Made by a program: the position numbers and the translations under genes. Below are positions 11,140 to 21,337 of a stretch of 64,000 bases of DNA, piece by piece. The notes below the pieces were generated by a model that saw only the letters and a program-made list of their open reading frames with translations, was not told the origin of the DNA and did not search any database. The stretch is from the NCBI GenBank assembly GCA_020747045.1, contig JAGTJN010000002.1:682001-746000 (forward strand), given 5' to 3'. The first letter of the stretch is position 1. The number at the start of each line of letters is the position of its first letter. This DNA is from Phaeosphaeria sp. MPI-PUGE-AT-0046c. Taxonomy: Eukaryota > Ascomycota > Dothideomycetes > Pleosporales > Phaeosphaeriaceae.

Positions 11140-11724
11140 ATGAATACTCTCCTTCCCACCTTCCTTCGGCTTCCTCCCATCCGCCGTGCCGCCGCAATCA
11201 CCCTTCCGATCCGCGCATTCACAGCTTCGAGCATTGCGCGAGCCAAATCTCTCCCTCCGAGGCCCATCCTGCACGATGCCGACATCATCGAGAACTTCCT
11301 CAAAGGCAGCGGTCCGGGCGGGCAGAAGATCAACAAGACGTCGTCGGCAGTTCAATTGAAACATATCCCAACGGGCATTGTGGTCAAGTACCAGGACACG
11401 CGTAGTCGGACTGTAAATCGCAAGATGGCGCGCAAGATTCTGCAGGAGAGGATCGAGGAGAAGGATCTGGGGGATGAGGCAAGAACGAAGGTGAAGCAGA
11501 GGGAGGTGAGTAAGAAGAAAAAGAGTGGGGAGAAGAAGAGGAGGAGGAAATATAGGAAGTTGGCAGAGGGGGAGGAGGTTGAGTTGGACGGGGAAGAGGG
11601 AGAGGGAGAGGTGGATGGGGTGGTGGAAGAGGGCGATGGGTCTGGGATACAGGAAGCGCGACGAGAGGATGTTGGTGGTCATGAGGTACATGGGCAGCCT
11701 GCGCGCAAGCCAGAGGGAGGGTGA
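11140..11724 (+). CDS. Mitochondrial GGQ release-factor-like protein (MTRFR/Rso55 type)
   Basis: Predicted 194-aa single-exon protein. The ATG at 11140 is preferred over the in-frame one at 11098 because it opens directly into an Arg/Ala/Ser-rich mitochondrial presequence (residues about 1-40: FLRLPPIRRAAA, ASSIARAKSL). The catalytic loop is intact: GSGPGGQKINKTSSAVQL with the GGQ tripeptide, followed by a strand and TRSRTVNRKMARKIL. There is no codon-recognition domain, as in human C12orf65/MTRFR and yeast Rso55. These act in rescue of stalled mitochondrial ribosomes by freeing peptidyl-tRNA. After the domain comes a strongly basic tract (KKKKSGEKKRRRKYRK), typical of family members that dock on the ribosome, and then an unusual acidic Glu/Gly-rich tail of about 50 residues. 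Confidence 0.85.
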   Translation: MNTLLPTFLRLPPIRRAAAITLPIRAFTASSIARAKSLPPRPILHDADIIENFLKGSGPGGQKINKTSSAVQLKHIPTGIVVKYQDTRSRTVNRKMARKILQERIEEKDLGDEARTKVKQREVSKKKKSGEKKRRRKYRKLAEGEEVELDGEEGEGEVDGVVEEGDGSGIQEARREDVGGHEVHGQPARKPEGG

Positions 11725-14700
11725 GGGCGTTGTGACAACAGGCATGCATATACACAATCATCTCAGAACTCGACCTCGCCTGTAGCGGCAGCTGGCGGGA
11801 CTGTACACCACGACGTGGCCTGTCGCAATCCCAGGGAGCGACAAGTGCTCCTGCAGGCGACTTGTCGGCTCGAGGCATACATAGACATCACTGCTATCGT
11901 CTAGCATCCATCGTAGCAGCACCTCATGGCGGTATCAAACACCGCAGGCCTGCGGACGCGATGCGCGCAGTGCCACCCTCGTTATACGACAGCACACCAC
12001 CATCAAAATAACCACAAAGTATTTCAAATCTTCTTCCTCAACCCATCCGCTCGCGCAGACAGCATCAATGAAAAAGCACACAAAGTGTGGAAAGCCAGCA
12101 AAAATTGCCCCGCTGAAGCCCCCGAAGGAGATTCAATCCAAGACCTGTCCGCGCTGTGCAATGCAGCAGATCCTGAATATCCAAACCAAGACATGATCTG
12201 GTCGGATGCAAGAAGGTCTAATTGTTGTTAGCTCATCTGGTCGAAATGTAGGGGTGAGTTGGGGTAGAACGCACAAGTATGATTTTTGGAGAAGGGACGG
12301 GGGCCAGGCGGTATATATACCCTGAGAGACCTTGGCGCGCTAGCCTGGGTTGGCCGGGTAATGGTAAATGAGGAGGCTGAAAGTGGGTCAGGGCACGTGA
12401 TGGGTCGGTTGCCTGGTGAGGCGGTGAGGGCATGGGAGATTCAAGGAAGGTGAAGGCGGGTTCGCGATGTTTAATGATAGATGGGGTGACGAGTTTGAAA
12501 TCAAGGTGTGTTTGGTGTTCTTGAAGTCGTCGTAATGCGCCGTACATCGTACGGGTTCTGTATTACAGTCCACCGTGTTATAGGCCGCTTCCAACTCAAC
12601 GTTCCGATAAAGCCACGACACTTTGAATGCACATCAACCTCATATAGTACGAACATAATTCCGGTACTGCTCAGGGTAATCGAGTAACGAGTAATGTTAC
12701 AGGTCCTGCCTGACACTGTTCTTGACTATTTTCAGCAGAGCATCGGGCTGAGGCGTTCCTTCTAAGACAAGCAGTTTGCTTTGCTCAGACAGAGAAGACA
12801 TAGCATGCACTCGAGTGCAAAAGAGTAAAACATGGTCTCGAGGCATGGGCGGCTCATTGGCTCAGGCAGACCACGAGGAAAGCATTGGGTATGCTGTCGA
12901 ATACTTTTTGTTTAGGTGTATGTACCTTGTCAGTGTATTCACAATCAACATCTCTTCCATTGAGCATTGTGTAGCCGATCAAAACCTTCACTTTTTCGTT
13001 TCTTTAAGGTATACGGGAAATATGTATAGCTGGATGTTATGCGAAATCCTGACATCTAGAGAATTCTATGTATCTGCTATCATCCAAATAGTGCCATCAC
13101 TGGTGTCGTAATGAGCAAACAGTGAAAGAATCACAACAGGCCAACTCTGGATCCATAGTGATAGCACCACCAGCAACAGCCCTAAGCACAGATTCAACGC
13201 AGTGTATTCACGCTGTTTCTCACTCAATAAGGGACCACTGCCCCTACTTCCTCAATAATGTTTGCTCATCATCTACGGCAACCGTAACTCCAATCACCGA
13301 TACTGTTGTCAGCCACCGCAGATCTCGAACATGTTACGAGTACCAACCGAACCTCCGAATCTACTAACAAGATGCCCTCAATCAACAGCATCACCGATCA
13401 CTTCTCCTAGCTCTTGTCAAACAAGCAGCACGAGACCACCGCCACGGTCAACAAGTCCCGCTCGATCACCCCTACTGTGCACGGTGGTAATACCAATAGG
13501 ACGCTCATCAGCGTTGGAAAGCTCGGTCTCTCCTAGAAATAGATCGAGATGTTTACGGCTGTCAACGAGGCTATCATCGACTATATTTTAGATATCCCTC
13601 GAGCTGATGCAGAGGGAGAAGGACAGGGAGTGGGCGTATGAGCGTGTGCAATTCATGGATAAGTTCCGTAAGCACTGGGCGGAGAAAACTGACTGCTCAT
13701 CTGTTTTTTAGGGGACTAATGGGGTCAGTGCGCCGGTGAGTTGGTATGGAGGGATGCCGTACTGAGGTGACAGTAAAGGACTAATGAAGAGTTGATCGTC
13801 GAATGAAGACTGTATAATATGGTGAGCATGAATCATAGAGAGAATCTCAAGCCTAAGAAAAATAGCCAAGTGCTTGAATCAAAATAACGATCAACCAAAC
13901 GTTCGTGCTCTTCTTTACCGTGTCGCATTGTGCTATATCACCAATCAAGCCTGGTGCCAACTTATCAAGCTAGAATACTCGACAAGTCGGCCAAAACAGC
14001 TCTGCTGTTCTCACCATCAAATATCTCTAAAGACAAGCTCGCAACGTCTGACTGCTCATTTCGAGGGCCATGGATACCAAGTAAGAGAGACATTCAGATC
14101 TCACAGCAACAGCGCAATAACTTCAATCGAATTTGTTTTCGCAGAAGCAAGTTGTTGACACTTTCGAGCAGTTCAGAATTTCGGAAATCGAAATCCTTGC
14201 TTACTGCAAGCAATGTCCTGCTGTTCTACTCAGAATGACTCCGGACTTCGTCACTCTCCGTCTCGTGTGCCAGCCTGCTGAAAATCTTGATCCTCAACCA
14301 ATCATTGTCGAAATTCTGGAATTATCCTCGTCTGCAAGCAAAGACTCCCTCCCATACGTGTCAACTGACCAGCATAAATCCCCGTCAATGGTCATGCGCA
14401 CACCTACAGCCTGCTGGCAATCAAGTTTCTACAAGGTTCAGGATCGCCTTTGTATGGGAGGACTTCACATCAAACATCCGGGGTGCCACCGAGGCTGACG
14501 TTGTGTCGACTTGGCAGCGGCCACACTTTGAACGGTCGACCATCCAGACCCTGCCAACAACTCAACGCCAACGATCATCGTCACCTCATCTCGGTGTCTA
14601 CAAACAAACAGGCCTACACAACTTGGCGTGCATGCGGAGATTGCACCGCTGGTTCTGCGCGGATTGAACGGCTTCTTTACACGTTGTGATGTTCTTCAGT

Positions 14701-15295
14701 ATGCCGTCATCAGCCCTCTAGCCCTCGACTCTCAAACAAAAACATGTCAAGTCTCGGGTAGCGGCATGCAGAGAGATGCAGGGAACCGCCTGTCCCGGTG
14801 CAAGATCATGCGCTGTCAATCCTTCCAACAACATGAAAGTTTATTTCACCATTCCTCTGTGCACGACTGCTGTGAACAGGGATTCATCCAAGAGGATGAT
14901 CTCATAGCCGAAAACAGGACGCGCCAGCAACCCACGTTATTCGCGGGTACGCGGCTCGCTAGCACACCCCTTCAGCCACATCATGGATGTGCTAGTGGAA
15001 GGCAATCTGGGCTGATGCAGGCCGAGAATGGAAAATTTGTGGCGCGTGTGCGAAACTTGGTCTAGGTCTGTTACGCAACATGCGTGGCTGACGTCGGTCA
15101 ATGACAGTGATTGTGTACGTAGGAGGACGAAACTTGGAAGAGTCCAAAACTGGCACATATATATCTGACTGGCCAACGTACCAGAAGAATCTCATCACAG
15201 AAGACCACCAACACTCGACAACCAGCACCAGCTTCGGAGACCAAGCTCTTTCATACTACCTTCACTTCAACTAATACTATCCAATCACTATCAAA
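11725..15295. other. Gene-poor stretch, 3.6 kb
   Basis: No intact gene is supported on either strand apart from the broken ORF at 13372-13719 (separate entry). ORFs at 11926-12231, 13874-14158 and 14133-15065 (+) overlap in different frames and lack recognisable motifs or splice partners; the 14.0-15.0 kb part may be very decayed coding sequence. The last 100 nt before 15296 are the promoter of the MARVEL gene. Confidence 0.5.
13372..13719 (+). pseudogene. Broken ORF with three internal TAG codons
   Basis: Unrecognised family. From the ATG at 13372 one frame reads like protein (MPSINSITDHFS, then SITPTVHGGNTNRTLISVGKLGLS, then IEMFTAVNEAIIDYIL). It is cut by TAG at 13408, 13534 and 13540. 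At each site Gln (CAG) would fit. Around 13600 the coding look moves to another frame (LELMQREKDREWAYERVQF), which can be ended by a possible intron starting GTAAGC, just before the closing TAA at 13717. The pattern suggests a once-functional gene. It is also possible that this is a chance ORF, as no homologue is recalled. Confidence 0.4.
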
Positions 15296-15877
15296 ATGAT
15301 CATCACACGTGCCGTCTTCTGGGCAGTCCGAGTAGCGCAGTTTGTATGCGCGGCCGTTGTCCTCGGTCTTACAGCGTACTTCATGCACCGCCGCCGCAAG
15401 TACGGCGATGGACCCAAGGGCCGTCTCATCTACTCCATCATCTGGTCATGCCTGTCCATCATTGCATCGATCGTCGGGTCTATTCCAACAACCTCCACCA
15501 TCACCAGCTACGTCTCTGATCTCGGTATGCCCTCCCAAAGCTTTACACTCAAGCAACGCTCTACTGACACTGCCAACTAGTCTTCACCGGAGGTTGGGCT
15601 GCCGTGTTTGGTCTTCTCGTCTCGTGGTTCAACGACGCCGGCTGTGGCTCTGCATGGAACTGGTCTGGTTTCTCCCTCAGCCGTAGCAACTCGTGCGGAC
15701 AGTGGAAGGCTGCGCAGGCTTTCTCGTTCCTGTCCCTCGTCTTCTGGTTCACAACTTTCTTGTTGGGCCTCCTTACCGTCCATCGCCTTTCGAAGCGCGC
15801 CTCCACGTAAGTCTTACTCGGATGAAGCTTTACAGGAACTATTGCTAACTATGTATAGTAGGGGAGCACGCGTCTAA
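15296..15877 (+). CDS. Four-helix MARVEL-type membrane protein
   Basis: Predicted 157-aa protein of three exons, 15296-15524, 15581-15806 and 15859-15877; introns of 56 and 52 nt (GTATGC...CTAG and GTAAGT...TATAG). The ATG lies in a strong CAAAATG context. Four hydrophobic helices are visible, at about residues 5-28, 46-66, 78-97 and 120-145, with short basic loops (HRRRKYG, HRLSKR) and no signal peptide. The topology and the aromatic/small-residue helices match fungal MARVEL-domain proteins, which sit in the plasma membrane or vesicles and organise membrane patches. A Cys pair lies in the second extracellular loop (GCGSAW, NSCGQW). The last exon encodes only six residues. Assignment rests on topology and resemblance, so the function is not specific. 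Confidence 0.75.
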
Positions 15878-16417
15878 ATGGTACGGCCTTCGACTACCTG
15901 ATCAGTCTGTCTGTTCAGTGTCACATCGGAGGATGTGTGAAATGAGTGTCCACACTCAGTCGAAGTACTACCTTGTCAGACTGAGCGCAATTTCTATTCT
16001 TTGTCATGAAATGTAATGATGTTAAGCAAGCGTGGCGCAATTGGTTGTTAAGCACGACTTCGGTCGCAACGTGTAATACTCTGTAACTATATTCAAGCCA
16101 AATCTAATCATACACAATATCTGACTGAAGGATTCGAAATGATCAATGTGACGCCCATGTCTGTGGGCTTATACAAGCAGATAAACAACTTTCTGTGCAG
16201 CGAAGATTTTCATTCGACTCAACTACTTGTAGAACCGTCAGCACGTCATATATTGAATGAGCCATCAGGAAACGAGCCTACTTTCATGACCTGATCCAAC
16301 AATCAATCAACCACAAGCTCGTACAGAATCGCCTGATTGGCAGCCACCCGAATAGCTGCAGCTGACCCCGCAGTGTCTTTCAATATAGGTCATACCAGCT
16401 CCATCATCAGTGGCCAA
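15878..16417. other. Intergenic stretch
   Basis: About 540 nt downstream of the MARVEL gene. AT-rich, with no supported feature. Confidence 0.4.
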
Positions 16418-17749
16418 ATGGCAGATCAACAACTAGTCTCATTGTGCCACACGTGCCGAAATGCCAACCTAAGAATCGAGACTTTTCTTGATATTGGACA
16501 TCGATCTCCCACTAGCCTTGAGTACACAACTCTCGACGATGTTCTTGATCCGCAGGTGCATGATGTAGCACGATACTATGTGCAAGGAGAGCGTATAGAT
16601 GATCCGTATGCTCGTCTTCACCAACCGCACCGCATCATGTCCTTGCTGTAGTATGACCTCGTCCGAAGATGTCAAGAACCTAAATGAAAACCAAGAGCCG
16701 CCCAGGACTTACGCTCCGGGCACTTTGTTCGACAATCGGTCGACCCTGTCAAAATTCCAGGCTGAATTGAGGACAAATGGATTTGCAGAAGCGCAAGACG
16801 GAAACGACGGCGATGGCGATGAAAAGGAAGAAAAGGAAGAAAATCGCCTGATCTGCTAAATGACCTGTGGACTGATGTTGTCGGAAACCTTTCCATTCGT
16901 AACTTATCTTTTGGAAGCGACATACGCTTTGCTGCAGCAGGCATGATATCAGTTTTACAGAAAATCTTCAACATAAACTCCATTTTTGGTCTCCCCGAGC
17001 GCAGACTCGAGCAATTCTTGTTCTGGTCGCCTTTAGAGCCAAGTAGCCTCCGCCGAGGTCACGACACGAGCGGAAACGCACTGTATCCATCCTGGTTCTG
17101 GGCCGGTTAGGTGGGTGAAGTGTCATGGTCAGAACATACAGCGAGACCGTTTGGTGATAACATACAGCAGATCGAATGACTTAGATTGAGCGACACAACC
17201 TCGAAGCCCATCGTGCTGCGATGCAGTGGTAGGGGAACCGTGAGCGACGATGTTTCCCTGGCTTCTAAGCTTCATGGAGACACTCGTTTTGTGGAGCACC
17301 CTGATTTTCCTATCTTGATGTTCGATACGAGAAGCGCTATTCTATACATCTCGACAACAGTCGATTCCCCTTCGTGGATCTCCGAGCTTCAAGTCCTCGC
17401 ATGAAACACTGCACAAGTAGACCAAGACATCAAGAGCGGTGTATACTGCATAACGAGCCCGAATGACGCGAGTCATGTTGTGGGCTCTATTGTTATGGAC
17501 TCCGCGGAACGAATGTTGGAACGCGACAACTTTGTCACCACCTTCGCTGTCATTTCCAGCTCCCCACATTAGGAGCAGCAGTACGAAGGTTCATTTATGT
17601 TGGTTTACTACCGAGTACTTGCGCTTCATCGATAGGATGGCGTGTTTGAGCGGGTTGGCTACGGCGCTGTCTTGGTAGAAGAAGTGCTGGTGTCGCGTGG
17701 CAAAAGGAAAATGTTCTACTTGGATGAGGAAGATGCGATGAACCTCTGA
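16418..17749 (+). pseudogene. HET-type incompatibility gene relic with five in-frame stops
   Basis: From 16850 to the final TGA at 17747 a single reading frame carries the distal half of a HET-domain protein: DLWTDVVGNLSIRNLSFGSD, GLPERRLEQFLFWSP, then LYPSWFWAG-stop-VGEVSW, where the stop replaces the Trp of the usual SWSWAGW motif. The C-terminal end FMLVYYRVLA...DGVFERVGYGAV matches the usual last segment of such proteins. Stops lie at 17108 (TAG), 17177 (TGA), 17402 (TGA), 17570 (TAG) and 17633 (TAG); none needs a frameshift. Upstream, 16418-16850 holds a possible N-terminal part (LCHTCRNANLRIETF) in a different frame, and the central HET motifs are not found. Loss of function is clear; the cause is inferred to be point mutation. 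Confidence 0.75.
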
Positions 17750-18207
17750 TGCTTGCCTACTAAAAACCAAACTCGTCTCAGTAGGCACGAAGAATATGGT
17801 AGGGTTCTTTGACAGTCTCGATATATGCTGTCACCTGTCAAAGTCAAGTAGCTGGGGCACGGCCCGTTCCACTTCACACCTCACGAACCAATTTCAGCAT
17901 ACGTCGGTGTATTGCAACGCAGAAAGTGCCTTTTGCCAAAGCCTAATTTCTATATACAAATTAGCCATACAAATGCCATGATCCTGGCACGTGGCCCATA
18001 ATTTTGTTCGAGACCCATAGCTATCCAGGTTTGAAACGGCGAGTTGGGCGCCTCGTTGCTGCCGAGCCGCATTCCAAGACGTTCTCGTCGACACCTACAG
18101 GTGCTAGCACTAACAAGATGAGATGCTACTTATATGCACAGTATCCTATACGAAATTCAGGTTCTCGCGGACGGCTTGCCCATGCACGATCCTAGTGCGC
18201 GAACACC
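17750..18207. other. Intergenic stretch
   Basis: About 460 nt, serving as the 5' region of the 18208 gene. I see nothing specific in it. Confidence 0.4.
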
Positions 18208-20672
18208 ATGGCAACTGTCCAATGGATGACCGGAAGTAAACGCATCGATACGATCTTGGACAACCGCGAAGATAAACGGTCACTACCTCTCAAGCACCGA
18301 TCTCGCGGTTTCTGGCTGCTCGCCATCTACGTTCCGTTCCTTATTGTCCCATGGATACTGACCTGCATCCTTGCACAACGACCTATATCCTCATCATCCT
18401 ACGTCTATCACAAGGGATTTTCCGAATCCGAGGTCAAAGCCCTACGTAGCTGGAAAAATGCAGTCGATGTGCTAAACTCCATAGCTGCTTTACTCACAAT
18501 TCCATTTCTGTCCGCACTTCTGGCTCAAGCGACGGTGGTTTTCTGTCAAAGAACACATTCGCAACAATTTCTGAGCCTTCACGATGTTTTTACACTGGCA
18601 GATCGCGGATGGACGAATATGCCTGCTCTATGGAAGGCTATCTGGTCTCGACCGAGCAGTAGCACTTCAGGAACTAAATGGGCTGGCACGTTTCTGCTCC
18701 CAGCGGCCTGTCTTATCCTCATCGGCGCGATTCAGCAACCACTCTACCAGATTCTTGTCAGCATCGAGGCAACCCCAGTAGCTACGTGCAGCGACACGAA
18801 GTACCAGTTTCTGTCGCGAAATTCAAGCCATTGTACCGAACGCACTTCGACTGCATACAAACCCCTCGGGATGGACATCGAGCCCTCGCAGATGGATCAT
18901 GTCTACCACAATACATTCCTGCGCCGTCTAACATCAGATCTGGAGTCAGTCTCTGTTGATTCGAAACAGCCTCATCTATGGAGCGACTATATGCCAGCTG
19001 AGGCATGGGTGGAAAGCCGGTCTCTTTGGTCTGGTACTCTAGACGAGAGGTTTCAATCCTTGCGTCCATGGCTGACAGGCTTCACCCGAGAGGATTATAA
19101 GCTGCCTCAATTCTTCGTAGCTGGACTGCCTAGCAACTTGACCACTGGTGTCCTGCGCGAGCATCTCATGAGATTCAACTCATCTATAAGCTGCGAACTC
19201 ATCGATCGCGCTTCGTTTCCATCTTCTTGTCCCGGCAAAAGTCCTTTCATTGCCACATTGAAGAAGTATAAAGACACTGAGATCCGGGTTTGTGTTCCTG
19301 GCGAAATAGGCGCAATTCCATGGACACGATCGCGCAACCGTCAAGATATCACTGAACAGCTTTACCTCGACATACAGGATGGCGATACGTCCGGCGAACA
19401 CTTACATGATCAATACAGGAATCTAAATGCAACGCTTCGTTGCGAAGCAAAGACGACGAGAGGTTTCTTTGAGCTGGGAAATACGTGGAACAATGACACC
19501 TACACCAATCTTCTTAGCGAGTGGCCGAGCCACGAGCAGATGCTAGATAATTACAACGACTGGGTCGCAACAAGTGTTGGTGGAGCAGGTTTTGTGCCTT
19601 CCGAAAGGTTTGTGAAGTGACACCCTGAAGTACTTCGCTAACAACAGCCAGTGATGACTATGAGAGCGGGATTGCTGAAAAGCCATCCATTTCAGGCACC
19701 CCTTCAGAGAGCTGGCGAGTATCGGGACCGTTGACAATGTCTGCAATAGCTCTTTTTGGCAACACGTCATGGCTCCACAGCGCCATTACTTACACAGCAA
19801 ACATGACGTATGCGGACGCCGCGGAAAACAAAAACGATCTGAGCTGGCAAAGAATATGTGCAGGTATGCCATTTGCCGGGCTCGTAACCAACGATGCGAC
19901 CTCATACTCTACGGGTGAACACTGTAGATGGGCGGACGAGGCCATTGCTGATGGAAGAAATCCCAGACCTATACAACTACTGAGGTTGATACATTCCTGG
20001 ATCGAAAGCTTCGTGCCGGACATGGGCTTGACTGAGCTGGATCTGACAGAATCCTTATTCCAAGTCAGCATGTTCATCGCCAATCGAGCGTTGCTCACGT
20101 TTTATTCTCCAGAAACGGATATTTACAATGACCGCGCGGGCTATGCCAAAGGCCGAAGTATATACTACGCACCTGGTCAGCTGGTTCAAAAGCCGGTTGT
20201 GTCGACGCCGACTTTGATAGCATTGACTATCCTGCTGGCAATGCAACTAGTCGGCCTCGCATACCTGGCGTACTACATATACCACATTCCCACATGGAGT
20301 AGTGCCTTGGATGCTATGGCTATAGCAAGAATTGGAGCGACTCTAGGGCAACAAGACGTACTGCCTCCAATAGGAGCAGTCTCAAAGAAGGACTATGAAG
20401 CCTTGAAAGATGTGGACGGTCTAATTGGAATCGTAGGGAGCAAGGAGGAGGACAGAAAGTCACAAAGAAGGCTTTCACCCGGGGAAATAGAAGCTGGTGA
20501 CCTTTCTGACGTTGAACTACAGCAGGTTGAACGAAAAGGACCATATGTGAGTGTTGGGCAGCACAGTCCGGGCATGGATATGCAGCTTGGATTAGGCGCA
20601 TCTAGGGTGATACGTTCGGACAGTGGAAACATTGGTTCTGTTCGGCGCCCTCATCAAAATACTGAGGACTAG
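18208..20672 (+). CDS. Large membrane protein of unknown function, 806 aa
   Basis: Exons 18208-19607 and 19652-20672; the 44-nt intron (GTTTGT...CCAG, with branch-like GCTAAC) joins FVPSE to SDDYESGIAEKP in frame. Three membrane helices lie near the N-terminus, at about residues 36-56, 95-118 and 160-185. A large polar domain of roughly 460 residues follows, with many N-glycosylation sequons (for example NSSH, NLTT, NSSI, NATL, NDTY, NTSW, NMTY) and cysteines, so it is probably outside the cell or in the lumen. One more helix lies at about 651-680 (ALTILLAMQLVGLAYLAYY), then a cytoplasmic acidic tail. This architecture is common for uncharacterised Pezizomycotina membrane proteins. I cannot name a family with certainty or assign a function. 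Confidence 0.8.
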
Positions 20673-21337
20673 ATGCGCAGCATAAGTAAAGAATTCGTTC
20701 GCAATATCAAAAACATAGCAAAAACCTATTGCGCTTGCGATGGTAGGGGAACGTACTCGCTATCGCAAGCTGTACATACAATGGACAACAACTTGTCACT
20801 TCCATGCTACTGTTTCGCAAGGAACTTGACTTACTAGATACTATACCAATACCATCATTTCGAACATGTTCCCGTCCGGATGATTGTTGCGTCGTGAGGC
20901 TCAATGCAACATCTTTTCGGCGCCACCCGCCTCGGTTAGATTCGGTACACCTTGTCTCGTACACCTGCAGAACCACCAACAAAATTTTCCTTCCCGGGCC
21001 TTGAGCTCATTCGCCCGCGTTCTCAGGTCGGTCAACAAAGTCTCGGATCTGGCGTTTCGGCAGAATACATCCTATTCTAGAGTCCGGCCTATCTACCGAG
21101 CTGACATGCGCTGTGTGGGGAAAGGATTCCCTGTCCCACCCCGCCCTAGATCATGTAGGGCGTGGAAGCGCATCAGCGAATGAGTAATGCTCGCCGCTTG
21201 TCCGCCTATGGTATCGATCGGTTATGAGTCGAAGAAAAAAGTGATCCAGCCCGCTGCAGTACATATACACGATACATTCTCCTTCCTGGCATTCAGATTT
21301 CCTTCTATTCTAGCGATTAGTATAGTGAGTTGTCGCC
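20673..21337. promoter_or_regulatory. Upstream region of the MFS gene
   Basis: About 665 nt between two genes of the same direction. Short ORFs only; no motif strong enough to name. Confidence 0.35.

Noticed and set aside
10930..11757. 275-aa minus-strand ORF
   Set aside because: Antisense to the release-factor gene; Pro/Leu/Ser-rich because of the purine-rich sense strand.
11926..12231. 101-aa plus-strand ORF after the release-factor gene
   Set aside because: No recognisable motif or splice support; composition ordinary for non-coding GC-rich DNA.
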